The notes beneath the pieces were generated by a model. That model was given only the letters and a program-made list of their open reading frames with translations. It ran no database searches and was not told the DNA's origin. From an uncultured Blautia sp. (GTDB lineage Bacteria; Bacillota; Clostridia; Lachnospirales; Lachnospiraceae): DNA of 26,790 nt. A program made the translations under genes and the position numbers. The stretch is from positions 1-26,790 of the forward strand of contig NZ_CAKRNY010000049.1 in the NCBI RefSeq assembly GCF_934371575.1. Reading direction: 5' to 3'. This document shows positions 8,526 through 16,285 of this stretch, in pieces (within the stretch, counting starts at the first letter, position 1; every line of letters starts with the position of its first letter).

Positions 8526-9638
8526 TTAGTCGTAAAGGTTTGGAGCGATGTCTTCAGCGTCGATGTTTGTAGAATCATACCAGTAACCAGCTGTAGGAAC
8601 ATCCTCAAGCTCAGCTCCGTTAGCAGCTGCTGTCAGAGCGTAGATTGCATAGTATCCCATCATCAGAGGAGACTGTGTAACAGCACCAAGGAATGTGCCA
8701 TCTGTTACAGCTGCTTTAATGATAGAACCAGCGTCGAAACCAACACCGATAACATCACCTGCTGCTGCGTCAGAACCAAGAACGTTCAGGTTAGCGTTAG
8801 CTGCAAGAACACCCTCTGCTGCAACCTGGTTGGAACCGAAGATTGCGATACAGTTTTCCTGGGAAAGGATAGCCTGAGCCTCTGTGGAGCAAAGCTCTAC
8901 AGTTGTCTGTGCCGGAACTGCAACCTGGATAACAACGTCTGCGTCAGCTTCTTCAGCGTCAGCACCTTCTGCTGCGTTTACATAGAACTCGTTACCTTTA
9001 ACTGCAACTGTTTTTCCATCAGCTTTGATGAGCTCGATCATCTTGTTGATGAATCCAGTTCCACGCTGCTGGATGTTAAGAGCTGTAGCATCCTGGTTAA
9101 CCTCACCAACGATAACCTGTCCATCAGCGTTAGCGATAACGTCTTTGATTGCCGGATACATATTCTCAGCTGCTACAGATCCTGCCTGATTGTTATCTGT
9201 GCAAACTTCGCAAACTACAGATCCTTCTGGAGCATCAGCGATACCTGTATCAAATGTAACAACCGGGATTCCTTTGTCAACACATGTCTGAAGAGCTTCC
9301 TGAACAGAAGATGTATCACAAGCTGCAAGTCCTAATCCAACTGGGTTAGCTGCGATAGCTGTGTTGATCATGTTAACCTGGTCAGCGATATCGGACTCAC
9401 TGTTTGGTCCCTGTGCTGTATAAGTAACACCTAATTCCTCAGCTGCTTTGTCCATACCTTTCATAGCTGCTTCCCAGTATGTAGACTGGAAGGATTTAAC
9501 CATCATCGGGAACTCATATGCTTCGTTAGCTGTAAGTCCTTCAAACTGATCTTCCGGAGCTGCCATAACAGTTGTTGCTGCTAAACCAGAAACCATTGCT
9601 GCACAGAGTACTAATGCCATAACTTTTTTTGCTTTCAT
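8526..9638 (-). CDS. Sugar ABC transporter substrate-binding protein (Peripla_BP_4/RbsB type)
   Basis: This is the extracellular sugar-binding protein (370 residues) of importer 2. It has a typical signal peptide: the basic MKAKK start, a hydrophobic core up to about residue 25, and a signal-peptidase-I-like TVMA-APED boundary near 26/27. The mature part carries ribose-binding-type elements such as SDIADQVNMINTAIA, VVTFDTGI, NNQAGSVAAENM and AIFGSNQVAAEG. There is no proper lipobox: the only early Cys (residue 12) is preceded by LVL, which is unusual for a Gram-positive binding protein. A strong AAGGAGGAAG site precedes the ATG. Codon choice is very regular (GCT, GTT, AAC), as expected for an abundant protein. 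It lies 159 nt after permease 2, behind hairpins, and before a terminator. Confidence 0.92.
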   Translation of the reverse strand: MKAKKVMALVLCAAMVSGLAATTVMAAPEDQFEGLTANEAYEFPMMVKSFQSTYWEAAMKGMDKAAEELGVTYTAQGPNSESDIADQVNMINTAIAANPVGLGLAACDTSSVQEALQTCVDKGIPVVTFDTGIADAPEGSVVCEVCTDNNQAGSVAAENMYPAIKDVIANADGQVIVGEVNQDATALNIQQRGTGFINKMIELIKADGKTVAVKGNEFYVNAAEGADAEEADADVVIQVAVPAQTTVELCSTEAQAILSQENCIAIFGSNQVAAEGVLAANANLNVLGSDAAAGDVIGVGFDAGSIIKAAVTDGTFLGAVTQSPLMMGYYAIYALTAAANGAELEDVPTAGYWYDSTNIDAEDIAPNLYD

Positions 9639-9692
9639 TTGAAACTTCCTCCTTAAAAATAAAAATTATATAGTTTTGTATGATGATACGTC

Positions 9693-9779
9693 GCTACACT
9701 CTCCGACGCTTCACATCCGTATAGAATACGTCTCGTCTGAAACGAGGCTTCTTCCATGACCGGCTGATTACAGCCGGCC
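9693..9779 (-). other. Intercistronic hairpins between permease and binding-protein genes
   Basis: The 159-nt gap (9639-9797) holds several stem-loops on the transcript strand. The strongest pairs GGCCGGCTG with CAGCCGGTC around TAAT (9758-9779; seven consecutive pairs). A weaker CTCGT/ACGAG stem (around 9731-9746) and a CGTCG/CGACG stem (around 9689-9706) follow. None is followed by a T-run, so they look like RNA-stabilising or processing elements rather than terminators. This layout often gives extra binding protein relative to the membrane parts. Confidence 0.5.
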
Positions 9780-9797
9780 GCCATTATTCAATTGTTA

Positions 9798-10772
9798 TTA
9801 TGCCTGTTTCTTTTCTTTCAGGATATCGATCAGGACTGCCACGATAAGTACAAGACCTGTGATGATCTGCTGCCAGTTTGCCTGCAGACCAACATATGGA
9901 AGACCTGTCTTAAGCAGCATGATTACAAAAATACCAACCAGAGTTCCTACTACAGAACCATAACCACCTGTAGCTGCAACACCACCAACGAATACACCGC
10001 CGATAGCATCCATCTCAAGTCCGGCACCAGTACCAGGCTGTACTGTAGGAGTTACTGCTGCGTATGCAATAGCTGCAAGTCCTGTAAACAGACCGCAAAC
10101 TACATATACCATTACATGATAGAATTTTACATTGATTCCGGAAAGAGCTGCTGCTTCTTTGTTAGAACCAATAGCGATGGTGTAACGTCCGAATTTTGTA
10201 TGATTCAGAACAAACTCCATCAGAAGTACCAGAAGAATCATCCAAAGGAAACCGATTGGATAACGGGAAGCACTTCTTCCCTGACCAATTGTCAGTTTAA
10301 AGATGGAATGGAACCATCCACCTGGCTGATTCAGTGTCGGCCATGGTGTAGCACTGCAAAGAGAACCAGCACCACGGGTAATCATACAGGTACAAAGAGT
10401 AGCAAGGAATGGTGGAAGGTTCATAATACCAATCAGAACACCATTCAGTGTACCAATAATAATTCCAAGTACAACACAAATCAGCATAGCCACTAATACC
10501 GGCACATTGTTATTTCTGATAAGTGTTCCGCCGATCAGTGCGTAACAAACCATACCAGTTCCGATTGACAGGTCTACACCACCAGTGATAAGCGGGAATG
10601 TAACACCGATTGCCATCAGAAGATCATAGTATGAGAAATCCAGCATACTCAGAATTGTGGTGTACTGTCTGAACTCCTTACTCATAAAGGAAAAAATAGC
10701 GGACAGTACGACGATAACCAGCAAAACAATAAATCTCTGATCACTTAAAATACTTTTTTTCTTCTTAGTCAT
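9798..10772 (-). CDS. CUT2 sugar ABC transporter permease (second permease)
   Basis: This is an integral membrane permease of 324 residues in the BPD_transp_2 (RbsC-like) family, forming the sugar channel with the permease at 12315. The hydrophobic segments are regular. Family markers are GGVDLSIGTGM near residue 65, the cytoplasmic loop IGSNKEAAALSGIN that contacts the ATPase, and GGVFVGGVAATGG. The start is ATG at 10772, where AGGAGGGCGTC gives a good ribosome site overlapping the ATPase stop. A longer in-frame ATG at 10844 lies inside the ATPase gene and adds unrelated residues. The gene begins 10 nt after the ATPase stop, so the two are tightly coupled. Confidence 0.92.
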   Translation of the reverse strand: MTKKKKSILSDQRFIVLLVIVVLSAIFSFMSKEFRQYTTILSMLDFSYYDLLMAIGVTFPLITGGVDLSIGTGMVCYALIGGTLIRNNNVPVLVAMLICVVLGIIIGTLNGVLIGIMNLPPFLATLCTCMITRGAGSLCSATPWPTLNQPGGWFHSIFKLTIGQGRSASRYPIGFLWMILLVLLMEFVLNHTKFGRYTIAIGSNKEAAALSGINVKFYHVMVYVVCGLFTGLAAIAYAAVTPTVQPGTGAGLEMDAIGGVFVGGVAATGGYGSVVGTLVGIFVIMLLKTGLPYVGLQANWQQIITGLVLIVAVLIDILKEKKQA

Positions 10773-10782
10773 GACGCCCTCC

Positions 10783-12294
10783 TTAATCGATATTCCTTGT
10801 AGCCTTATCCATGATGTGCTCCTGGGTTGCTTCGGAAATATCAATATTTCCAGTTACTTTACCTTCACACATAACTATGATACGGTCACTCATTCGGAGA
10901 ATCTCAGTCATCTCAGAAGAAATCATGATAATTGATTTTCCTTCTGCTGCAAGTTTACTCATTAATTTGTAAATCTCATTCTTGGCACCAACGTCGATAC
11001 CTCTTGTCGGCTCATCAAAAATAAGGATCTCACTGTCACGAGTAAGCCATTTTGCAATTACTACCTTCTGCTGGTTACCACCAGAGAGGTTTACTACCAG
11101 CTGGTCTGTGGTAGGAGTCTTAGTTGCAAGCTCTTTGACATATTTCTCGGTAACTTTTTTCTCTTTGGCTTTGTTGATCAACAAACCATTGCAGAACTCT
11201 TCCATTGTAGCAAGTGTAGTGTTCTCTGTAACAGATTTCTGAACAACAACACCATATCTTCTTCTGTCCTCAGACAGATAACCGATACCATACTTAACAG
11301 CATCCTGTGGGCTGTTGATTGTAACCTCACGCAGCTGTCCGTCTTTTCCCATAATGGAAATCTTTCCACTCTGTTTCGGATCAGCTCCAAACAGTGCTCT
11401 TGCAGTCTCAGTACGTCCAGCACCCATAAGTCCAGAGAATCCAAGGATTTCACCTTTACGAAGCTCAAAGCTTACATCCTGAACCATCTTACCTGCATTT
11501 AAGTGCTCAACCTTCAGAACAACAGGAGCATCTGGTGCTACCATACTGTGTTCCTTAGGATCCTCGTAAATTACACGGCCAACCATCATGTTAATGATGT
11601 CTTCTTTTGTACTCTCTGCTGTGATCAGAGTTCCTACATAGCCACCATCTCGCATAACAGTAACACGGTCTGTAATAACCTTGATCTCATCCATACGATG
11701 AGAAATGTATACGATTCCAAGTCCCTTCTTGCGAAGATCTTTGATAATCTCAAATAAATCTGCAATCTCTTTCTCAGTAAGTGCTGCGGAAGGCTCATCA
11801 AAAACGATAACCTCTGCTTTATGGGAAATAGCCTTTGCGATCTCACACATCTGCTGCTTACCAACAGTAAGATTACTCATCTTTTCTCTTGGATCGATTT
11901 CAATATTCAGATCCTGAAATAATTTCCTGGAATCTTCGATCATCTTCTTATCGTCTACACGGATACCCTTCTTCGGCTCACGACCGATAAAGATATTCTG
12001 TGCAACAGTAAGATCTCCGATCATATTTAATTCCTGATGTACAATTACAACTCCGGCATCCTGAGCTTCACGTGTGTTGTGGAATTCAGTCTCTTTTCCT
12101 TTATATGTAATCGATCCGGAATCTTTCTGATAAATACCGGTAAGTACCTTCATCAGTGTGGACTTTCCGGCTCCGTTCTCTCCCATAAGTGCATGTACTT
12201 CACCGCGTTTCACTTCGAAATTAACATGATCCAGGGCATGAACTCCAGGAAAGGACTTATCAATATCCTTCATAGTTAAAATAACTTCACCCAT
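10783..12294 (-). CDS. CUT2 sugar ABC transporter ATP-binding protein
   Basis: This 503-residue double ATPase (RbsA/MglA family) powers importer 2. Domain 1 has Walker A GENGAGKST at residues 38-46, signature LTVGKQQM and Walker B VIVFDEPSAALT. Domain 2 has the family's degenerate Walker A GLMGAGRTE, signature LSGGNQQK and LIFDEPTRGIDVGAK. It has the same architecture as the ATPase at 1-1502, but the two proteins differ throughout, so they are separate systems and not a recent duplication. It begins 20 nt after the first permease gene and is followed closely by the second permease. Confidence 0.95.
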   Translation of the reverse strand: MGEVILTMKDIDKSFPGVHALDHVNFEVKRGEVHALMGENGAGKSTLMKVLTGIYQKDSGSITYKGKETEFHNTREAQDAGVVIVHQELNMIGDLTVAQNIFIGREPKKGIRVDDKKMIEDSRKLFQDLNIEIDPREKMSNLTVGKQQMCEIAKAISHKAEVIVFDEPSAALTEKEIADLFEIIKDLRKKGLGIVYISHRMDEIKVITDRVTVMRDGGYVGTLITAESTKEDIINMMVGRVIYEDPKEHSMVAPDAPVVLKVEHLNAGKMVQDVSFELRKGEILGFSGLMGAGRTETARALFGADPKQSGKISIMGKDGQLREVTINSPQDAVKYGIGYLSEDRRRYGVVVQKSVTENTTLATMEEFCNGLLINKAKEKKVTEKYVKELATKTPTTDQLVVNLSGGNQQKVVIAKWLTRDSEILIFDEPTRGIDVGAKNEIYKLMSKLAAEGKSIIMISSEMTEILRMSDRIIVMCEGKVTGNIDISEATQEHIMDKATRNID

Positions 12295-12314
12295 TGTCGA
12301 ATCCTCCCTTATGA

Positions 12315-13292
12315 TCAGTTCTTTCTGCGTCTTGCAGAAACGTCAGCGTAAACTGCTACAATAACAATGATACCTGTAATAATCATCTGCTGTCCTTTAC
12401 CAAGACCAAATGCCATGATTCCCTGCTGAAGAAGAGAGATGATAAATACACCGATTACAGTACCGCCGATGGAAGCAAGTCCACCAACCATGGATGTACC
12501 ACCCATTACACAGCCTGCAATTGCTTCGTTGTTATACTGATCGCCATATCCTGGCTGAACGGTTGTATAAGTAGCTACAAAGAACAGTGCTCCGATTCCT
12601 ACCAGTAATCCACAGATCACATATGCAAGCATTCTCCATTTTCTGGTATTAACACCGGAAAGACGAACTGCTTCGCTGTTGGAGCCAAGGCAAAGGATAT
12701 AACGTCCTGGCTTGGTATTGTAAAGAACAACACCACAAAGTACTGCCATTGCCAGGAAGATCACAAGACCAACCGGGAATCCATTATAAGATGTGATGTT
12801 ACGGAACCATCCGTTTACCGGATCAGAACTCTGCGGCCAGCTGACTGACTGAGTCTTGGTAAATACGGAAGCAATACCTTTTGCAATGTTCATGGAAGCC
12901 ATGGACACGATAAATGGCGGAACTGACATATAAGAAACCAGCCATCCATTAAATATACCAAATGCAAGACCGATGAGTACGCAAAGTACCATAGCAGCTG
13001 CACAAGGAACTCCATAAGAAGTCATGCAGTAACCGGATACCAGTGCACAGCAGAACATAACCGGTCCGATGGAGAAATCGATTCCTCCTGTTGCGATTAC
13101 GAATGTTACTCCAAGTGATAAGAAGCCCAGGAAGTAAACATAGTTTAAAGTGGATTTAATGCTGTCGCCTACAGGGAATTTACTTCCGAGTACCACCTTG
13201 AAAACTACGAACATGAGAACCAGAATACATGCAAGCAGGATTCTGTTCAGGCCGAGCTTTTTCACAATTGGATTTTGTTTTAACTTTTCCAA
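12315..13292 (-). CDS. CUT2 sugar ABC transporter permease (first permease)
   Basis: This membrane permease of about 325 residues (BPD_transp_2/RbsC-like) is the first gene of importer 2. Markers are ATGGIDFSIGPVM, the ATPase-contact loop LGSNSEAVRLSGVN and IAGCVMGGTSMVGG. I place the start at TTG 13292, because AAGGAGGG ends 8 nt upstream and the protein then begins EKLKQNPIVKK before the first membrane segment. An in-frame ATG at 13376 would add 28 residues with no family match, would have no ribosome site and would lie only about 10 nt past the predicted transcription start. The transcript leader before the TTG holds an inverted repeat (13316-13366). Confidence 0.9.
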   Translation of the reverse strand: MEKLKQNPIVKKLGLNRILLACILVLMFVVFKVVLGSKFPVGDSIKSTLNYVYFLGFLSLGVTFVIATGGIDFSIGPVMFCCALVSGYCMTSYGVPCAAAMVLCVLIGLAFGIFNGWLVSYMSVPPFIVSMASMNIAKGIASVFTKTQSVSWPQSSDPVNGWFRNITSYNGFPVGLVIFLAMAVLCGVVLYNTKPGRYILCLGSNSEAVRLSGVNTRKWRMLAYVICGLLVGIGALFFVATYTTVQPGYGDQYNNEAIAGCVMGGTSMVGGLASIGGTVIGVFIISLLQQGIMAFGLGKGQQMIITGIIVIVAVYADVSARRRKN

Positions 13293-13315
13293 CTTTTCAC
13301 CCTCCTTGATTTTTT

Positions 13316-13366
13316 GTTGCTGTTCCAGTCCCCACACGAATACTTCGCATATCCCCGGGCAGCAAC
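13316..13366 (-). other. Inverted repeat in the leader of the importer 2 transcript
   Basis: In the predicted 5' leader, GTTGCTG and CAGCAAC (13366-13360 and 13322-13316) are perfectly complementary and enclose 37 nt with a small inner CGAA-GTA-TTCG hairpin. The closing strand is followed by CAAAAAATCAAGGAGGG, so the structure ends just before the ribosome site. It may modulate translation or RNA stability. It matches no riboswitch class that I recognise. Confidence 0.45.
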
Positions 13367-13392
13367 GTTTTTGCACTCTCTGCGTTTTCTCT

Positions 13393-13421
13393 ATAATAAC
13401 TTGAATCCTGCATAATTGTAA
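13393..13421 (-). promoter_or_regulatory. Promoter of the importer 2 operon
   Basis: On the minus strand, TTACAA (13421-13416) and TATTAT (13398-13393) are separated by exactly 17 bp, a reasonable sigma-A promoter with a weak -35. The predicted start near 13386 gives a leader of about 95 nt before the TTG start at 13292. Confidence 0.6.
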
Positions 13422-13423
13422 TA

Positions 13424-13486
13424 GAATATTTTCCAGAAAAAGGTTAAATATTTACTGTATGTTCATAATTTTAACTATTTTACTGT
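13424..13486. promoter_or_regulatory. Candidate regulator-binding repeats upstream of the importer 2 promoter
   Basis: Immediately upstream of the -35 lies GAATATTTTCCAG (13424-13436), which shares ATATTTTCCA with the repeat at the other importer's promoter. Further upstream, TTAAATATTTACTGT (13444-13458) and TTAACTATTTTACTGT (13471-13486) form an imperfect direct repeat 27-28 bp apart, the second one overlapping the stop codon of the sensor gene. These are plausible binding sites for the AraC-type regulator at 17314. The region is AT-rich, so chance similarity is possible. Confidence 0.4.
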
Positions 13487-14461
13487 ACCGAATGGAAAGA
13501 TCAGTTTCTCAATCTCACTGGAATACATATTTTCCGGTGTTACAAGCTGACATCCTGAATCTACATTTTCATCATAGGGCTTGCCCTGCAGCATCCGCAC
13601 TGTCTCAGTCACCCCCAGATACCCCATTTTAAATGCCTTCTGCACAACAATGCCTTTAAAGACACCTTTTTCCATAAGCTGTACCGCTTCCTGAGAACTG
13701 TCCACACCAATTACCTGGATTTGCCCTTCCTTTCCATTCTTCTGGACAGCCCTGGCCGCACCCACTGAGGAATACTCATTCATGCCGGCAATCATTTCCA
13801 GATCCGGATATTTCTCCATCAGTTCTTCTGCAAGCTGAGAGGCTTTGTCAAACTGAGAATTACAGTATACTACATCCACAACGTTCTTATTATAGTCCCC
13901 CAGTCCTTCACGAAATCCCTGTTCACGCTCAACAGCTGTAGATACCCCTTTTACATGGCACACAATAGCAATCTTGGAATCCTTATTCACAAGAGTTCTT
14001 GCATACTCGCCAAGCTGCTTTCCGGCCTCCAGATTATCTGTGGCAACTGTCAGATCCTGAATATTCTTCTCTGTATAGGAATCAATAAAGGTGATCTTAA
14101 TCCCCTTATCCCGGGCTTCCTGCAATAATTCATCAGAAGCATCAAAGCTGGACGGTGAAAACAAAATAGCATCAGGCTGCTTTTCAATAGCCTTTTTCAG
14201 TAATCTATTCTGCATTTCCACATCCTGTTCCCGTCTGGGTGCCAGAATCTCAAGAGAAGCACCGCATTCCAGTGCAGCCATTCTCGTTCCTGAAATCAGG
14301 GATGTCCAGAAATCATTTGTGCCATCTTCTGTTTTGGGTATATATATTAATGACCATTTTTTGCTGTAGTTTTTCTGACGGATGTAAAGCATCCCCCCGG
14401 AGACCAGACAAATTGCCAGTGCAATGCAAACCAGCATAAGCCATTGTTTACGCTTTTTCAT
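13475..14461 (-). CDS. Membrane-anchored sugar-binding sensor protein (Peripla_BP_4 family)
   Basis: This 328-residue protein has a single N-terminal membrane anchor (about residues 7-27, after the basic MKKRKQW) and then one ribose-binding-type domain: PDAILFSPSSFDASDELL, KITFIDSYT, TVATDNLEAGKQLGEYA and EMIAGMNEYSSVGAARAV. There is no lipobox or clear cleavage site, so it probably stays tethered facing out. It overlaps the histidine kinase gene by 14 nt and is the last gene of the sensory operon, about 54 nt before the importer 2 promoter. Known XylFII proteins have this anchored form and pass ligand binding to a LytS-type kinase; I infer the same role here. The alternative, a transport binding protein, is less likely because importer 2 has its own. 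Confidence 0.87.
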   Translation of the reverse strand: MKKRKQWLMLVCIALAICLVSGGMLYIRQKNYSKKWSLIYIPKTEDGTNDFWTSLISGTRMAALECGASLEILAPRREQDVEMQNRLLKKAIEKQPDAILFSPSSFDASDELLQEARDKGIKITFIDSYTEKNIQDLTVATDNLEAGKQLGEYARTLVNKDSKIAIVCHVKGVSTAVEREQGFREGLGDYNKNVVDVVYCNSQFDKASQLAEELMEKYPDLEMIAGMNEYSSVGAARAVQKNGKEGQIQVIGVDSSQEAVQLMEKGVFKGIVVQKAFKMGYLGVTETVRMLQGKPYDENVDSGCQLVTPENMYSSEIEKLIFPFGTVK

Positions 14462-16262
14462 AATGCTCCTCCTGATCTATCGGAATTACTACTGTAACAG
14501 TGGTGCCCTTTCCTTTCTCACTTTTATAGCTCAAACCATACTCCTTTCCATAATACATGGAAAGCCTTCTTTGGACATTGTACACCCCAACACCATTTGA
14601 CCTGTAGTTGACCTTATGTTTCTCGAAAATGTGCTCCAAGGTCTCCTCATCCATTCCTACGCCATCATCTGCGATCTCAATTACAGCATTCCCATTCTTT
14701 CTGTAGCCGGTAACAGTGAGCATTCCTTTTGATTCCTTATATTTCAATCCATGATAAATTGCATTTTCAACAATAGGCTGAAGAACAAGCTTTACAATGT
14801 GCACACTGTTAATAGAAGGATCCACCCTGATCTCAAATTCCAGCTTATCCTTATAGCGCATTTTCTGAATAGTAAGATAACTCTTTACATACTGAATTTC
14901 CTGACCAATCAAAACGGTTTCATCTTCATTACTGATGCTCTGGCGCAGAAGTCTTGCCAGAGATGCTGTCATCAATACCACATCCTCGTATTTTTTGCCC
15001 TCTGCCATCCAGATAATGGAGTCAAGCGTATTGTACAGAAAATGAGGATTGATCTGAGACTGAAGAGCTTTCAGTTCACTTTTTCGTTTCAGTTCCTGTT
15101 CATGGACATTCTGCGCCATCAGATCCTCTATTTTGTGAGTCATCACATTAAATGACGTAGTAAGACTTCCAATTTCATTCTGGGAAGGAACGACCAGATT
15201 ATCTGCCGCCTTGAAATCTCCTTCCTGCACACGTTCCATAGAATCACGAAGCTTCTGAATCGGAAGCGTAATACTTCTGGCAATAAAACTGGAAATAAGC
15301 ATGGCAATAACCACCAGCACAATTGCCGTCATAACATAGATATCATTTGCTTCTTTGCTGCTTTTTAACAGCTCTGCCATATTCATACAGCCAACTATGG
15401 TCCACCCTGTGGTCTCAGAGCGAGAGAGGGTATAAATTTTCTCATCAGCTCCCTCTCCGGTTACCACAGTATCAGAATCTGCATTCATTACAATATCAAT
15501 ATTCTCTGTCTGAAGCTCATTGTACAGCTGCTGCTGACTTGGATGGTACACAATATTGCCATTCTGGTCCAGAATGAATACATAGCCTTTGTCTCCAACA
15601 CTGTTTCTGTCGCAAAGTTCACTGATAGCATTGTAGTTCAGATCAATAAATACAACCCCGTCACTATTTCCGGTTCCATAAAAATTATGGACTTCGCGGC
15701 TCAGGGTAATCACCCATGGTCGCTGTCCCTTGATCACATGCTGCACATGCGATGAGCTGAGGCAATACTGGTTATAATTATCAACTGCATTGGTGTACCA
15801 CTCCTGGGTAGACAGATCCAGATCCGGGTTTATCGCCTGATATCCACTGTTGATAAGCATAACACCATCTTTCTGTACAATTCCAATATTACAGATGTCT
15901 TCACGCCCTTTCAGAATTGTACTGAACTGTTCCAAAAGCCGCTTCCTGTGCCCTTCTTTTACAGCCTCATCCTCGCCGATCTGCTGATATAAAAGCTGAT
16001 ATGCATCCTGACTTTTTGCAATAACAGATGCAATATTATCCATATATGTAATATAAGAATCAATATTCTGGTTCAACTGACGGATAATGGTCTGCGTGTA
16101 AAGAGCAGAGTTCTCGTAAATCGTAGAATTCGTATATCTTACTGACACGGCAGTCGCCGCAAGCACTGCACAGAGAACCAGCCCGGAAATAGCCGCAAAT
16201 ATGGTACTTTGAATACTTTTAAAGCCTTTTAAGAATTTTCGTTCTCTGTTTTTTTCATTCAT
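14448..16262 (-). CDS. Sensor histidine kinase with extracellular Cache-like domain (YesM/LytS-like)
   Basis: This membrane histidine kinase has 604 residues. A first membrane segment lies at about 18-40. An extracellular Cache-type region at about 45-300 includes GYVFILDQNGNIVYHP, a typical Cache strand pattern. A second membrane segment lies at about 308-328, then HAMP to about 382, His_kinase with H407 in QSQINPHFLYNT, and HATPase with N-box PIVEN at 496-500 and ADDGVGMD. It starts 23 nt after the ApbE gene and overlaps the binding-protein sensor gene by 14 nt, so the two are made together. It probably phosphorylates the regulator at 17314. Having both its own Cache domain and a partner binding protein suggests two input routes. 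Confidence 0.94.
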   Translation of the reverse strand: MNEKNRERKFLKGFKSIQSTIFAAISGLVLCAVLAATAVSVRYTNSTIYENSALYTQTIIRQLNQNIDSYITYMDNIASVIAKSQDAYQLLYQQIGEDEAVKEGHRKRLLEQFSTILKGREDICNIGIVQKDGVMLINSGYQAINPDLDLSTQEWYTNAVDNYNQYCLSSSHVQHVIKGQRPWVITLSREVHNFYGTGNSDGVVFIDLNYNAISELCDRNSVGDKGYVFILDQNGNIVYHPSQQQLYNELQTENIDIVMNADSDTVVTGEGADEKIYTLSRSETTGWTIVGCMNMAELLKSSKEANDIYVMTAIVLVVIAMLISSFIARSITLPIQKLRDSMERVQEGDFKAADNLVVPSQNEIGSLTTSFNVMTHKIEDLMAQNVHEQELKRKSELKALQSQINPHFLYNTLDSIIWMAEGKKYEDVVLMTASLARLLRQSISNEDETVLIGQEIQYVKSYLTIQKMRYKDKLEFEIRVDPSINSVHIVKLVLQPIVENAIYHGLKYKESKGMLTVTGYRKNGNAVIEIADDGVGMDEETLEHIFEKHKVNYRSNGVGVYNVQRRLSMYYGKEYGLSYKSEKGKGTTVTVVIPIDQEEHYEKA

Positions 16263-16285
16263 TGCAGTTTCCCCACATTTTCTTA

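Noticed and set aside
9665..9670. Separate promoter for the binding-protein gene (TATAAT on the minus strand)
   Set aside because: A perfect -10 is present but nothing like a -35 lies 16-18 bp upstream, and the region is AT-rich. It is not strong enough to call.
10773..10844. 24-residue extension of the second permease into the ATPase gene
   Set aside because: It overlaps coding sequence in another frame and has no ribosome site. The ATG at 10772 is well placed.
1..12294. The two CUT2 ATPases as a recent duplication
   Set aside because: They share only family motifs; the sequences and second-domain details differ throughout, so they are separate paralogues.
13293..13376. N-terminal extension of the first permease to an ATG at 13376
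   Set aside because: There is no ribosome site, the extra 28 residues do not fit the permease family, and the ATG is about 10 nt from the predicted transcript start. The TTG at 13292 has AAGGAGGG at 8 nt.
13441..13477. Terminator after the sensor-protein gene (GTTAAA...TTTAAC then CTTTTT)
   Set aside because: The possible stem is only 6 AT-rich pairs with a long loop, and the region overlaps candidate regulator sites. Read-through into importer 2 remains possible.
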